Below, in pieces: positions 9,161-21,328 of a stretch of 64,000 nt of DNA; position 1 is the stretch's first letter, and each line of letters opens with the position of its first letter. Position numbers and translations under genes: made by a program. Under the pieces are notes generated by a model. The model saw only the letters and a program-made list of their open reading frames with translations, had not been told where the DNA came from and did not search any database. This DNA comes from Neobacillus cucumis (GTDB taxonomy: Bacteria; Bacillota; Bacilli; Bacillales; Cytobacillaceae). The stretch is from contig NZ_JAFBEX010000014.1 in assembly GCF_016908975.1 (NCBI RefSeq), positions 102,844 to 166,843 of the forward strand, read 5' to 3'.

Positions 9161-9229
9161 AACCGCATACCACCTTTACTTCAAAATGTAAAGGTTTCCA
9201 TACAAATGTTCATCATTATGCCATATTCA

Positions 9230-9247
9230 TTGTGAAAAACTTCACAA
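9230..9247 (+). promoter_or_regulatory. Rex operator upstream of the second ldh
   Basis: TTGTGAAAAACTTCACAA fits TTGTGA-N6-TCACAA. TATACT follows at 9256-9261, and the surrounding bases match those before the first ldh. Confidence 0.8.
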
Positions 9248-9255
9248 TATAGTGA

Positions 9256-10263
<1,008 letters not shown>

Positions 10264-10309
10264 GGAAAATTTTAAGTGACCTTTTACAAGAAATAAATTC
10301 TCTAATGAT

Positions 10310-11551
10310 ATGAAAGAAGATGAGGACATGAAAACGATGAATCACACTAAAAAAGGTTATTTTATGATGGCAGTTTTATGGCTGGCTTATGTAACCTTTG
10401 CCATGAACTGGGTCGCAGGTTCTTCCTTGACACCGCAGATTACCGCAACGTTTTTCGGTGGTCCGGTGGATCCCCTTATTTCTCAATTAGTGAACTATTC
10501 GATTACGACAGCTCGTGTATTTGCAAATATTTTAGCAGCCGTCGTACTGATGAAATTAGGACCTAAAAAAGCGGCAGGAACGGCTATCGGTCTATTGATG
10601 ATGGGGCTTGTCGCCATTTATCTGCCTAATTACTGGGCCTATACCCTTGCAAGAATGGTCATGGCTGTTGGGGGCTCGATGGTAATTGTTTACATGAATC
10701 CAGTTGTTGCTCACTATGTAAAAAATTCACAAGTAAAGTTGCGCATTAATGCTGCTAATACAGTGGCCTATAATACTGGTGCCTTTATTGTCGCCGTTTT
10801 ATTTACGGTTTTTGCTAAACAAATGGTCGCTAATTGGCGTTTAACGTTAACGTTTTTTGCCTCTTTAACACTATTGTTTTTTATCGCTTGGCTTTGGAAA
10901 GCGGAGACCTTTGAGACACGAGTTTCAGGTGAAAAAGCTGAAACTTATGGTTACAAAGATGCACTCAGGGACGGATTTCTCTGGCGTTATGGTCTAGCGT
11001 TTGCTTCCTTTTTAACTTTGTATGTCTTATCACTGGTAAGCTTTAAAGCGATTTTTGACCAGTATACATTATTAAATGGATCTGTAACGAATCTATTAAT
11101 TTCAGGCTTCGGTATTCTCGGTACATTTGCCGGAATTCGAATCGGGAATAAAGGGGTACCGCGCAAGCCAGCCCTTCTGTTCTCCGGAATTGTCATGGTA
11201 GGGACATTTGCCTTTGCAATTGTGTTCGCTAATAAAGTTCCACTTTTATCTTACACGTTAATTGCCGTTTCCGGATTTGCAATGTATATCCAGTACCCAA
11301 TCTTTTTGAATCTCCCTCATGAATTAAAAGGGATGACACCACAAAGATTGACAATCATGTTCGGACTATTTTGGGCAATTGCCTACGCGGGACAAACCAT
11401 TGCAACCATTATTTGGAGCTATATCCTAGGAACATCCGGATACACACCAGCGATGATCTTCTTCATCGCCGTATCAAGCCTATACATCTTCCTAGTAGCA
11501 ACCTTCCCAGAAACAAAACAAAAGGAAGCCGCTATAAGAAATGCCGCATAA
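10310..11551 (+). CDS. MFS transporter, possibly lactate- or anion-related
   Basis: A roughly 410-residue major facilitator protein with about 12 membrane segments (opening segment GYFMMAVLWLAYVTFAMNWVAGSS, loop VVLMKLGPKKAAG between helices 2 and 3). It follows the second ldh with no obvious terminator between. This suggests a role in moving a fermentation product or its precursor, but that is inference from position. Three in-frame ATGs (10310, 10328, 10337) are close together; GATGAGG at 10319-10325 favours 10337 by spacing. The stop is followed after five bases by a tandem REP array. Confidence 0.8.
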   Translation: MKEDEDMKTMNHTKKGYFMMAVLWLAYVTFAMNWVAGSSLTPQITATFFGGPVDPLISQLVNYSITTARVFANILAAVVLMKLGPKKAAGTAIGLLMMGLVAIYLPNYWAYTLARMVMAVGGSMVIVYMNPVVAHYVKNSQVKLRINAANTVAYNTGAFIVAVLFTVFAKQMVANWRLTLTFFASLTLLFFIAWLWKAETFETRVSGEKAETYGYKDALRDGFLWRYGLAFASFLTLYVLSLVSFKAIFDQYTLLNGSVTNLLISGFGILGTFAGIRIGNKGVPRKPALLFSGIVMVGTFAFAIVFANKVPLLSYTLIAVSGFAMYIQYPIFLNLPHELKGMTPQRLTIMFGLFWAIAYAGQTIATIIWSYILGTSGYTPAMIFFIAVSSLYIFLVATFPETKQKEAAIRNAA

Positions 11552-11556
11552 AAGGG

Positions 11557-11700
11557 CAATCATGGGGACGGTCCTTCCCGCTCCCAAATCAACAGGAATC
11601 ACAGGGACGGTTCTTCCGCTTCCAAATCAACGGGAATCATAGGGACGGTTCTTCCGCTTCCAAATCAACGGGAATCATAGGGACGGTTCTTCCGCTCCCA
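11557..11700. repeat. Tandem array of four REP half-units
   Basis: Four direct copies of GGGACGGTTCTTCCGCTTCC-type units starting at 11565, 11604, 11642 and 11680, so a period of 38-39 bp. They are separated by AAATCAACGGGAATCAT. The array begins right after the MFS stop and ends just before its terminator. Confidence 0.9.
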
Positions 11701-11717
11701 ATCTAGGTTAATAATAG

Positions 11718-11757
11718 CAGAACCCCTTTACACAATAAGTGAAAGGGGTTCTGCTTT
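11718..11757 (+). terminator. Terminator of the MFS gene
   Basis: Stem GCAGAACCCCTTTAC / GTGAAAGGGGTTCTGC with one bulge and a short TTT tail. Confidence 0.7.
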
Positions 11758-11779
11758 AGGTATGATTGCCAAACTTTCG

Positions 11780-11812
11780 AGGAAGCAGGAGAACCGTCCC
11801 CCTGCTTCCTTT
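11780..11812. repeat. Single inverted REP half-unit
   Basis: GGAAGCAGGAGAACCGTCCC and CCTGCTTCC, opposite in orientation to the array at 11557-11700. It abuts the pspA stop codon. Confidence 0.85.
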
Positions 11813-11813
11813 T

Positions 11814-12491
11814 TTATAATGCTGCGACTTTTTCTTTTTCGTTCTTTAGTTTTTCTAGTTCTTTGTTGAGTTCTTCGTCGCTTACATAGTTGTCATAGGC
11901 CGCATCGAATTGGGCTAATGGAGCTGCAAACTGGTTGCCTGCTTGGACTTCTGCTTCCATTAATAGAATTTTCTCTTCGGCACGCGCTACGCCTCTTGCA
12001 ATATCATCGGTATTGAAGGAAACGGTCACTTTTTGAATTTGTTTCATGGACTGAGCCACATTGGCGCGAGACGCTAACAAGATTTTCTTTTGCTGCATTT
12101 GGTTGTAGGTTTCTTTGAGGTGATCCAGTTTTTCCAAGAGGATTTGGGTTTGTCCCTTAATTGACTCTAATTGATCCACATAAACTTTCAACTGGTTTTC
12201 TTTGTTAAGCTTTTCTTGTACCGCTAGTTTAGCCATGGCCTCGTCGCCTTGTTCAAGCGCTAGTTTGGCTTGACGCGTACGCTTGTCCACTAATGCTTTT
12301 GTCTCCGAAATAAGAGCCGCTTGTTTTTTCTCTACAAAAATTTGTCGAGCTAACGCTTGCTGACCTTTAACGATTTCTTGTTCCATTTCTCTTGAATACT
12401 CATTTAACATGGCAATCGGATCTTCGATACCATCTAGTAATCCGTTAATTTCCGCCATTGTAATTGTTTTTAATCGTTTAAAAATACCCAT
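11814..12491 (-). CDS. PspA/IM30-family membrane-stress protein
   Basis: A 225-residue, almost entirely helical coiled-coil protein of the PspA/IM30 (ESCRT-III-like) family: MGIFKRLKTITMAEINGLLDGIEDPIAMLNEYSREM at the start, then long heptad stretches. Such proteins assemble on the inner face of the membrane and protect it during envelope stress. The ATG at 12491 is chosen because AAGGAG is ten bases upstream; the ATG at 12500 is too close. It is the second gene of a two-gene operon, one base after the membrane protein at 12493-12891, and its promoter shares a repeat block with the M50B-like gene. Confidence 0.9.
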   Translation of the reverse strand: MGIFKRLKTITMAEINGLLDGIEDPIAMLNEYSREMEQEIVKGQQALARQIFVEKKQAALISETKALVDKRTRQAKLALEQGDEAMAKLAVQEKLNKENQLKVYVDQLESIKGQTQILLEKLDHLKETYNQMQQKKILLASRANVAQSMKQIQKVTVSFNTDDIARGVARAEEKILLMEAEVQAGNQFAAPLAQFDAAYDNYVSDEELNKELEKLKNEKEKVAAL

Positions 12492-12492
12492 T

Positions 12493-12891
12493 CTATTCAT
12501 TCTCCTTTTTGGTTAAAATATTTTTTTCCCATTGATCTAGGATGTTTGCATTTTGATTTGTTACTGGAATATGTGAACCTGTAAGTGATGTGTCAATAAA
12601 TTGTTGCATAGAAGAAGTTTTGGACTTCTTATTTAGCCATCTTACTAATAGAACTAGAACAGCTAGTCCAATAATAAGAAAAAGCCAAGGGAATCCACCT
12701 TCCTGGTGAGGGCCATTCATCATTTGGTGGCCGCCGCCAAATCCGCCGCGGGGTCCCATTCCACCATGCTCTCCAGGTCCTCTAGCATAAGCGCTGCTCC
12801 CACCTAGTAGAAAGTGGAGAACGTTAAAAACTAGTACCGAAGATGCAATGATGACTCCCCAGAAAATACCCTTTTTTGCTTTTGAATTCAT
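12493..12891 (-). CDS. Small membrane protein with Gly/His/Met-rich loop, pspA operon
   Basis: A 132-residue protein with two hydrophobic segments (GIFWGVIIASSVLVFNVLHFLL and PWLFLIIGLAVLVLLVRWL) around a Gly-, His- and Met-rich stretch (GPGEHGGMGPRGGFGGG, HQMMNG). The C-terminal tail should be cytosolic and could contact PspA. The start ATG at 12891 has AAAGGAGG seven bases upstream; the long in-frame extension up to 13020 reads through the promoter and a terminator. I recognise no named family. Coupling to pspA suggests an adaptor or sensor for envelope stress; the His/Met-rich loop might bind metal, which is speculation. Confidence 0.75.
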   Translation of the reverse strand: MNSKAKKGIFWGVIIASSVLVFNVLHFLLGGSSAYARGPGEHGGMGPRGGFGGGHQMMNGPHQEGGFPWLFLIIGLAVLVLLVRWLNKKSKTSSMQQFIDTSLTGSHIPVTNQNANILDQWEKNILTKKENE

Positions 12892-12927
12892 CTTTATCCT
12901 CCTTTCGCTATCTGATGTAATGAATAT

Positions 12928-12959
12928 TAATAGAGAATGGTGAAAAGTTGGTGAAAAGG
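12928..12959 (-). promoter_or_regulatory. Direct repeat with 11-bp period upstream of the pspA operon
   Basis: Minus-strand TTTTCACCAAC then TTTTCACCATT (12947-12957 and 12936-12946), followed by CTCTATTA. Same block and same distance to the start as at 7580-7611. Confidence 0.55.
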
Positions 12960-13004
12960 AGAAAATAGATTTAAAAAAAGAAAAGTTTATTTTTAAATGC
13001 ATAA

Positions 13005-13035
13005 AAAAAGCCCAGTCCAACTAGAACTGAGCAAA
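13005..13035 (-). terminator. Second, downstream terminator after the TauE-like gene
   Basis: Stem GCTCAGTT / ACTGGGC on the minus strand followed by seven T. It lies beyond the terminator at 13076-13110. Confidence 0.55.
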
Positions 13036-13075
13036 GGAAGCAAATAATTTCATTCATCGGGGTTTTTTCTACCAT

Positions 13076-13110
13076 AAAAAATGACTATCAAAAATTGATA
13101 GTCATTTTTA
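13076..13110 (-). terminator. Terminator of the TauE-like gene
   Basis: Stem AAAAATGACTATCA / TGATAGTCATTTTT with a short A/T loop, symmetrical enough to act on both strands. Confidence 0.75.
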
Positions 13111-13126
13111 GAAGCCTATACGTTTT

Positions 13127-13906
13127 TTATACTAACTTTAACCCACTAACAAAAATCAATACCGCCACAATTGCCCGCAAGGGTCTCGCTGGAACCTTAC
13201 TTGAAATCATACTCCCGATGAGCACTCCAGGGATTGATCCCGTGAGAAGATTTCCTACAAGCATGTAATTCACATTTCCAAAACCAATATGAAGCAATCC
13301 TGCAACCGTAACAAGTAGAAATGCATGTGAAATATCCGTACCAACCATCTCTGAAGTCTTCATTTTATAAAGATAAATCATCGCCACCGCGAATAAAGAA
13401 CCCGAACCTAATGATGTGAGGCCGACAATAAATCCAAAGACGCAGCCAATTAAGATCGTCAGCCCCTTTTTCTCGCTCAAAGGCTTTGACTGCCAGCGAT
13501 TAGGACGTAGTCTTTTTTCAAAAAAAGTTTTGATGATGACCGCAACGGAAACAAATATAAGAACATAGCCAAGGGCATTTCGAATGATCTGTTCCTGATT
13601 ATGGTAGGCAGCTTCAAAGAAATGAAGGGCGGTAATCGCGATAGCCGCGCTCGGTATACTCCCAATTGCTAAATATTTAACCATTTGAACATTTACGTTT
13701 TTTTGTCGCCAATGGCCAAAAACACCGAATAGCTTCGTTATTGAGTTATAAACAAGGTCTGTCCCTACCGCAATCGAGGGATTAACTCCTAACAATATTA
13801 ACAATGGCGTAAGCAATGCTGCTCCACCCACTCCTGTTAATCCTACCAAAAAACCAACCAACAAACCCATTAATGTTATGCCTATGGTCATATTTGCACG
13901 CCCCAT
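13127..13906 (-). CDS. TauE/SafE-family (DUF81) membrane exporter
   Basis: A 259-residue protein with about eight membrane segments in two related halves. The first carries GFLVGLTGVGGAALLTPLLILLGVNPSIAVGTDL and the second GFIVGLTSLGSGSLFAVAMIYLYKM with GTDISHAF, both hallmarks of the TauE/SafE family. Members export sulfite, sulfoacetate or related organic anions. Substrate unknown here. An ATG at 13891 with GGGG nine bases upstream is an alternative start. It stands alone between two terminators and a divergent promoter region. Confidence 0.85.
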   Translation of the reverse strand: MGRANMTIGITLMGLLVGFLVGLTGVGGAALLTPLLILLGVNPSIAVGTDLVYNSITKLFGVFGHWRQKNVNVQMVKYLAIGSIPSAAIAITALHFFEAAYHNQEQIIRNALGYVLIFVSVAVIIKTFFEKRLRPNRWQSKPLSEKKGLTILIGCVFGFIVGLTSLGSGSLFAVAMIYLYKMKTSEMVGTDISHAFLLVTVAGLLHIGFGNVNYMLVGNLLTGSIPGVLIGSMISSKVPARPLRAIVAVLIFVSGLKLV

Positions 13907-14006
13907 CTTAATTCCAAGTATTTATATAGGATTATATATAAATATATGATTATTGTAAATAACAAAGTTTTTGTTAGATTCTGAGAATTATCAGGAGGGA
14001 GCGTAA

Positions 14007-14090
14007 ATGGCGTCCGGACACGATAATTTTTCGCTTCTAGCAGCATTATTCTTATTATTTGTGACCGAAAAAAACACTGGACTAACTTAG
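14007..14090 (+). CDS. 27-residue hydrophobic micro-protein (hypothetical)
   Basis: ATG preceded by the excellent ribosome binding site AGGAGGGA (13994-14001) and ending at TAG. The product is MASGHDNFSLLAALFLLFVT followed by a short polar tail, giving one short membrane-seeking helix. It sits alone in the 244-base gap between two minus-strand genes, where no shadow coding would explain it. Bacilli make several such micro-proteins during sporulation, but this one matches no family I can name. Confidence 0.5.
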   Translation: MASGHDNFSLLAALFLLFVTEKNTGLT

Positions 14091-14104
14091 TTGTACTTAC
14101 TTAT

Positions 14105-14140
14105 AAAAAACGATCCAGCTCACACACCGAGCTGGATCGC
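14105..14140 (-). terminator. Terminator of the BASS transporter gene
   Basis: Perfect stem CGATCCAGCTC / GAGCTGGATCG with a 7-base loop, then TTTTTT on the minus strand. Confidence 0.85.
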
Positions 14141-14149
14141 TTTTCAATA

Positions 14150-15112
14150 TTAACCTACACGTTTCATACTTGGATTCTTACCTTCTTTTTCCTTCATCCG
14201 GCTGAAAAGATTAGCGAGAACGGAACCAGACAAGTTATGCCACACACTAAAAATCGCGCTCGGCACTGCTGATAATGGCGAGAAATGGGCTGTAGCAATC
14301 GCAACTCCCAATCCGGAATTCTGCATGCCAACTTCCATTGCAACCGCCTTTTGCTTAGCCAAATCCATTCCGCAAAGACGCGCAAAGAAAAAGCCAATCG
14401 TGAATCCTAACAAATTATGAAGAATAACAACTCCAAAAATAAGCAATCCAGTTTCAGCAATCTTAGCCGCACTGCCGGCTACAACTGCTGACACTATTAA
14501 CACAATTGCAATAACGGAAACGAGCGGCATTGCCTTCGCACCTGCTTGTGCTTGTTTTCCGAATAATTTTTTAATGATAAAGCCAACAGCCAATGGAACA
14601 ATTACAACCTGTATAATTTGAAGGAATAATGATGACACACTGACATCCACCCATTTGCTCGCAAACAGAAGAATAAGCAATGGCGTGACAATTGGCGCTA
14701 AAATGGTAGAAACAGAGGCAATCGCTACCGCCAACGCGACATTTCCTCGTGCTAGAAACACCATTACATTGGAAGCTGTTCCGCTCGGGCAGCATCCTAC
14801 TAAAATAACTCCGACCGCGACTTCTTTCGGTAAGTGCAGGCCGACTGCCAATAAAAAGGCCAACAAGGGCATAATGATGAAGTGTCCGATTACCCCAAGC
14901 GCCACTTCTTTTGGTCTTCTAAATACCTCTTTAAAATCCGATAATTCTAGTGTTAGACCCATTCCAAACATAACAATCCCTAATAATGGAACAATATAGC
15001 CCCCTAACCCTACAAAATGACTAGGAAATTTATAAGCAATAACCGCAAAGATTAACACCCATAATGTAAAGGTCTTCCCGGCAAAGCTGCTGATTTTCTC
15101 GATGACTCCCAT
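14150..15112 (-). CDS. Bile acid:sodium symporter (BASS) family transporter
   Basis: A 320-residue membrane protein with about ten segments. The family motifs VGCCPSGTASNVMVFLARGN and EVGMQNSGLGVAIA correspond to the crossover and sodium-site regions of BASS proteins. Bacterial members move small organic anions such as keto-acids or pantothenate precursors rather than bile acids. Start ATG with GGGGG eight bases upstream. It is monocistronic, with its own terminator. The close relative in B. subtilis is YocS-like; no substrate can be assigned. Confidence 0.87.
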   Translation of the reverse strand: MGVIEKISSFAGKTFTLWVLIFAVIAYKFPSHFVGLGGYIVPLLGIVMFGMGLTLELSDFKEVFRRPKEVALGVIGHFIIMPLLAFLLAVGLHLPKEVAVGVILVGCCPSGTASNVMVFLARGNVALAVAIASVSTILAPIVTPLLILLFASKWVDVSVSSLFLQIIQVVIVPLAVGFIIKKLFGKQAQAGAKAMPLVSVIAIVLIVSAVVAGSAAKIAETGLLIFGVVILHNLLGFTIGFFFARLCGMDLAKQKAVAMEVGMQNSGLGVAIATAHFSPLSAVPSAIFSVWHNLSGSVLANLFSRMKEKEGKNPSMKRVG

Positions 15113-15334
15113 AAAAGTACCCCCTTATATTCTTTCGTTTTTCTAAATAATCAGTCTTTTAATATATTAGAATAAATTTTTATAAAAATCAATATTTTCT
15201 CACAAATAGTTTTTCACAATGATGATTGTTTATTTCGGTTAAATAAATCTCTCTATCCATAGGAAAAAATCTAGCAGAACAAAAGATAGACAAACAACTT
15301 TATAATAGATGATTAGAAATATTCTATGAATCTA

Positions 15335-15364
15335 TTGACAACGTTTACAATTAGACTTTATACT
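15335..15364 (+). promoter_or_regulatory. glpFK promoter with overlapping cre-like site
   Basis: TTGACA (15335-15340), 18-base spacer, TATACT (15359-15364). TGACAACGTTTACA at 15336-15349 fits the CcpA cre consensus with one mismatch and would block the -35 box. Confidence 0.65.
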
Positions 15365-15397
15365 GTAGATAAGTTGATATTATGTGAAAGAGAACAT

Positions 15398-15450
15398 GGA
15401 GACTCACGAAATTTTCCCCTTAGGGGGATATTTTGTGGTCTCCTTTTTTT
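15398..15450 (+). promoter_or_regulatory. GlpP-type antiterminator leader (terminator) before glpF
   Basis: GGAGAC...GTCTCC stem (15398-15443) with inner CACGAAA/TTTTGTG pairing and a T7 run. The 3' arm TTTTGTGGTCT is shared with the glpD leader. GlpP with glycerol-3-phosphate is known to allow read-through of such leaders in Bacillus. Confidence 0.75.
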
Positions 15451-15494
15451 GTTTCTATTATTATCTTCGTCATTTTATTTCAGGGAGGTCAATT

Positions 15495-17836
<2,342 letters not shown>

Positions 17837-17853
17837 ATTGGTAAATTAGTAGA

Positions 17854-17905
17854 AAAGGCTGTACAAAAGGTTGTTAAACAAAAACCTTTTGTACAGCCTT
17901 CTTTT
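17854..17905 (+). terminator. Terminator of glpFK
   Basis: Stem AGGCTGTACAAAAGG / CCTTTTGTACAGCCT followed by TCTTTT. Confidence 0.88.
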
Positions 17906-17949
17906 ATATAAGGGGTAAGCCTAAAAATGAGAGCCACCCCTTTTTTCTA

Positions 17950-18613
17950 ACGGGTTCCGTTTCCTATCGCAAAACGTCAATTTGCACAGGAAAATGCAAT
18001 CCTTTTTGCACTATAATAATGTAAAGCAATTTAAGGCTAGAGAGATTAAAAAACATTAGAAATAGCAAGGGTTTGCTATTTTGCGTTTAATTGCTAATTC
18101 TTCGGAAGTTTGCAAACCATTTCCGCCTTCTTCGTATCGATTTTTGTGTAGATATCAGAATTCATAGGCAGAGAATTTCCTGCTAATGTCCATAGGGAAG
18201 CTTAAGAAGCGAAGATATTCCGATTAACTGCTCTTAATAGGATAAAATCCAAAGACGTGGATAATATAAACGGAAAAACTACCCTTATTTATACGGAAAT
18301 AGGGTCTTTCCTAATTTAGTCGGAATTTTACCGTTTATTTTTCATTCGCAGTGAAACCAACATTCAGTTATAACAGCGCCTAACCTTAAAGAGGAAAATA
18401 TTTTTCTGTTTATCAATTTGCAAGTAAAAATGTAGTATCTTTTGCTGCGGTACAATGGCTATTGTACCCCTACATTTTAATATAAAAATTGCACTACAAA
18501 TTGTCTCCAATAATTATTAATATCCCTCAACAAAAATGGACCTCCAAATTACCATACAATTTGAAGGTCATTTTCCATTACATTTTTTTGTTTGCGATAG
18601 TTAACGGAACCTG
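17950..18613. repeat. Non-coding segment bounded by imperfect inverted repeats
   Basis: The left end TAACGGGTTCCGTT then TATCGCAAA (17948-17973) and the right end, reverse complement, TAACAGGTTCCGTT then TATCGCAAA (18588-18613) match at about 22 of 26 positions. Between them are no credible genes but several dyads (18255-18350, 18426-18478) and the probable glpD terminator. Could be a remnant of a small mobile element; not proven. Confidence 0.4.
18533..18576 (-). terminator. Probable glpD terminator
   Basis: Minus-strand stem AATGACCTTCAAATT / AATTTGGAGGTCATT with one bulge, then TTTTTG. It lies about 60 bases past the glpD stop. Confidence 0.65.
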
Positions 18614-18634
18614 TTACCGTTTTTCATTTCTATT

Positions 18635-20326
18635 TTAATGTCCACTCGCTGCTTTAGTAATTAGGTCTTTTTCATCTATAGGGGTAACGGCCCTTAGTAA
18701 ACCCTCTTCTAAGGCTAAAGAATAATGTTTCGTTTGTTGATCCGTCCATTTAAACTTATCCGCCATATATGCAATGACTTGTTTTTTCCACCTTTGCACT
18801 AATTGAATGTTAAACAAAATGGCTCCGGTCCGACGATTAAAGAAATCAATAGGAGTAGCAATCATTTCTTGATTCAATGCATAAACAAGCTTTGCGAATA
18901 ACTCAAGAGGAAGTTCGTATTTCTTAGCATCTTCTTTATTTTCTAATAAGAGTTTGTAAACTGCCTTAATATTTGAACCGTAAGTTCGTGCCAAACTTTC
19001 AGTCTCTACCTTCGTAAGCCCCAAATCTCTTCCTTGATTGATATGCTTAGATACATAGGAAGCAAATTGACTGGAACCGCCAACATTACCACCGGAAATT
19101 GGGAGTTTTTTTGTTTGGCATGCCGGGAAGTTTCTTCCTTCTTCCATCTGCATCTCTTTAGCCAACAGGTCAACGACCATTTCCGCCATTTTACGATATC
19201 CGGTTAATTTACCTCCAGCAATGGTAATCAGACCTGATTTAGATTTCCAAATTTCATCCTTCCGTGATATCTCGGATGCACTTTTTCCTTCCTCGTAAAT
19301 CAGAGGTCGAACTCCAGCCCAACTGGATTCAATATCCTTTTTACTTATTTCTACGTCAGGAAACATATAATTAATCGCTTTAATAATGTAATCGCGATCC
19401 TCAACTGTCATCGTTGGGCTAACCGCATCTTCATTAAAAAAAGTATCAGTTGTTCCTACATATGTTTTTCCATCTCTTGGTATGGCAAAAACCATGCGTC
19501 TATCAGGTGTATCAAAATAGATGGCTTGTTTTAATGGGAAGCGAGATTGGTCAATGACAAGATGGACACCTTTCGAAAGCTGGAGGACCTTGCCGGTTTT
19601 TGATTGGTCCATTTCTCGGATGGAATCAACCCATGGACCAGCAGCATTGACGATTTTTTTTGCATGAATGGTATATTTTTCACCGGTTAACTGGTCTTGA
19701 ACTAAAGCTCCAACCACTTTTCTATTTTCATAAATAAGCTTCATTACTTTTGTATAATTAGAAGCAATGGCCCCGTTTTCAACCGCAGCTTTCATAACCT
19801 CAATGGTTAATCTTGCATCATCAGTACGGTACTCCACATAAGAGCCCCCACCTTTTAGACCCGTTTGTTTGACAAGCGGCTCTTTTGCTATGGTTTGTTT
19901 CGCTGATAACATTTTACGGCGTTCAGACTTCTTTACGCCTGCGAGGAAGTCATAAACCCGCAGCCCAATTGATGTGCTGATTTTACCGAAAGTCCCTCCC
20001 TTATGAATAGGAAGAAGCATCCACTCGGGTGTTGTCACATGAGGACCGTTTTCATAGACGATTGCTCGTTCTTTACCTACTTCAGCTACCATTTTTACTT
20101 CAAATTGTTTTAAATACCGCAGTCCGCCATGAACCAACTTTGTGGATCTACTCGATGTACCTGCCGCAAAATCCTCCATTTCGACAAGTGCAGTCTTTAT
20201 TCCTCTTGTTGTTGCATCTAGTGCAATTCCTGCACCAGTAATTCCTCCACCAATAACTAAAACATCATATTGCTGACTTTTCAGGTGATCGACGATATCA
20301 CTACGATAAAGGTTTGAAAATTTCAT
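18635..20326 (-). CDS. glpD: Aerobic glycerol-3-phosphate dehydrogenase
   Basis: A 563-residue FAD enzyme that oxidises glycerol-3-phosphate to dihydroxyacetone phosphate at the membrane and passes electrons to quinone. [23 protein letters not shown] is the FAD-binding fold, [15 protein letters not shown] a family hallmark, and [16 protein letters not shown] the second FAD contact. The ATG at 20326 is chosen because GGGAGGA lies eight bases upstream; longer in-frame starts would translate the leader. The gene is preceded by a GlpP-type terminator, like glpF. Confidence 0.95.
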   Translation of the reverse strand: MKFSNLYRSDIVDHLKSQQYDVLVIGGGITGAGIALDATTRGIKTALVEMEDFAAGTSSRSTKLVHGGLRYLKQFEVKMVAEVGKERAIVYENGPHVTTPEWMLLPIHKGGTFGKISTSIGLRVYDFLAGVKKSERRKMLSAKQTIAKEPLVKQTGLKGGGSYVEYRTDDARLTIEVMKAAVENGAIASNYTKVMKLIYENRKVVGALVQDQLTGEKYTIHAKKIVNAAGPWVDSIREMDQSKTGKVLQLSKGVHLVIDQSRFPLKQAIYFDTPDRRMVFAIPRDGKTYVGTTDTFFNEDAVSPTMTVEDRDYIIKAINYMFPDVEISKKDIESSWAGVRPLIYEEGKSASEISRKDEIWKSKSGLITIAGGKLTGYRKMAEMVVDLLAKEMQMEEGRNFPACQTKKLPISGGNVGGSSQFASYVSKHINQGRDLGLTKVETESLARTYGSNIKAVYKLLLENKEDAKKYELPLELFAKLVYALNQEMIATPIDFFNRRTGAILFNIQLVQRWKKQVIAYMADKFKWTDQQTKHYSLALEEGLLRAVTPIDEKDLITKAASGH

Positions 20327-20361
20327 TTGAATTATCCTCCCATTAAGTGGATTGTTAAAAG

Positions 20362-20416
20362 GAAACAAAAAAGACCACAAAAGACATTATCTAAAAAGAT
20401 AATGTTTTTGTGGTCT
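20362..20416 (-). promoter_or_regulatory. GlpP-type antiterminator leader (terminator) before glpD
   Basis: Minus-strand stem AGACCACAAAAACATTATC / GATAATGTCTTTTGTGGTCT (20372-20416) followed by TTTTTTG. The 3' arm shares TTTTGTGGTCT with the glpF leader, as expected for a common GlpP RNA target. Confidence 0.8.
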
Positions 20417-20505
20417 CTCCGATTCTCCTACCAATTATTAACTTACCTTTATCTTATCATCAAAAATCGGATTTGAATAGTATTAATATTTAAAGTAACA
20501 AATGC

Positions 20506-21078
20506 TCAGTACAATTCATTCATTTCCTGATTTTTTTCAAAATACTCCCAAAGATCTCGTTTTGATGTCGTTATAGCTGAGGCACCTGCATCTAGAGCGG
20601 CTAGGACGTCTTCAGTTGTCCGAATTAAACCTCCTGCAAAAATTGGGATATTTACCCGTTCTTTGACTTCCATAATCATTTTTGGCATTGCACCTGGAAG
20701 TACTTCTAAATAATCAGGTTGTGTTTTCTGAATGAGTTTGTAGCTTTTCTCAATCGCATGAGTATCAATCAAAAACATACGTTGTACGGCGACGACTCCT
20801 TTTTGCTTGGCCTTTTGGATGACTGTTCCCTTCGTTGAGATTAACCCATAAGGTTTGAATTCCTGGCAAATAAATTCTGTCGCGAATTCATCATTTTTAA
20901 TACCGTGGATTAAGTCTACATGATAAATCATCTTCTTTTCGAATTGATTCGCCAACTTACTGATATTTTTCATTTGGCCTATATGCATGTCCAAAAAAAT
21001 ACCGATTTTATATGAGCTTTTTAAAAAACGCTCAAATTCTTTCATATTTGCAGAGGCTGGTAATATTTTTTGATCCAT
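20506..21078 (-). CDS. glpP: Glycerol-3-phosphate-responsive antiterminator GlpP
   Basis: A 190-residue cytosolic TIM-barrel-like RNA-binding antiterminator. Family signatures include GIFLDMHIGQMKNISKLA, HVDLIHGIKNDEFATEFI and the phosphate-site-like GGLIRTTEDVLAALDAGASAITTS. With bound glycerol-3-phosphate it should prevent the leader terminators of glpF and glpD from forming. It lies upstream of glpD on the same strand, with 180 bp between that hold the glpD promoter and leader. The ribosome binding site AAAGGTT is weak, consistent with low regulator levels. Confidence 0.93.
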   Translation of the reverse strand: MDQKILPASANMKEFERFLKSSYKIGIFLDMHIGQMKNISKLANQFEKKMIYHVDLIHGIKNDEFATEFICQEFKPYGLISTKGTVIQKAKQKGVVAVQRMFLIDTHAIEKSYKLIQKTQPDYLEVLPGAMPKMIMEVKERVNIPIFAGGLIRTTEDVLAALDAGASAITTSKRDLWEYFEKNQEMNELY

Positions 21079-21328
21079 AATGACTTTAACCTTTCATAAA
21101 ACTTTCCTCTATCATAAATAGAAATACCATTTATTACAATATGAAATCATGAATTTAAAATTTGTTGAATCCTGAAAGGAGTTCCGAAAATTATAGAAAA
21201 AAGTATAGGTACATCGGAATGCTATCTCAAAGGACCATTCGTTATAAAGATTAGAAGATATTTCATCTATGCATTTTTTGAAAATTATATATATAATTAA
21301 AATTATATTTTTAAAGGAGCGAGATAAT

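Noticed and set aside
11557..11700. Regular repeats resembling a small CRISPR array
   Set aside because: The 38-39 bp period is almost wholly repeat with no distinct spacers, matches the dispersed REP unit, and no cas genes are present.
11371..11706. Plus-strand ORF of 111 codons over the tandem repeat
   Set aside because: It overlaps the MFS gene in another frame and its tail is pure REP repeat translation; no ribosome binding site.
12892..13020. N-terminal extension of the small pspA-operon protein
   Set aside because: It would translate the promoter repeats and a terminator stem; the inner ATG has a strong ribosome binding site.
21079..21328. S-box or T-box leader before the MetE-like gene
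   Set aside because: I looked for the conserved riboswitch cores and found none, only a plain upstream region shared with glpP.
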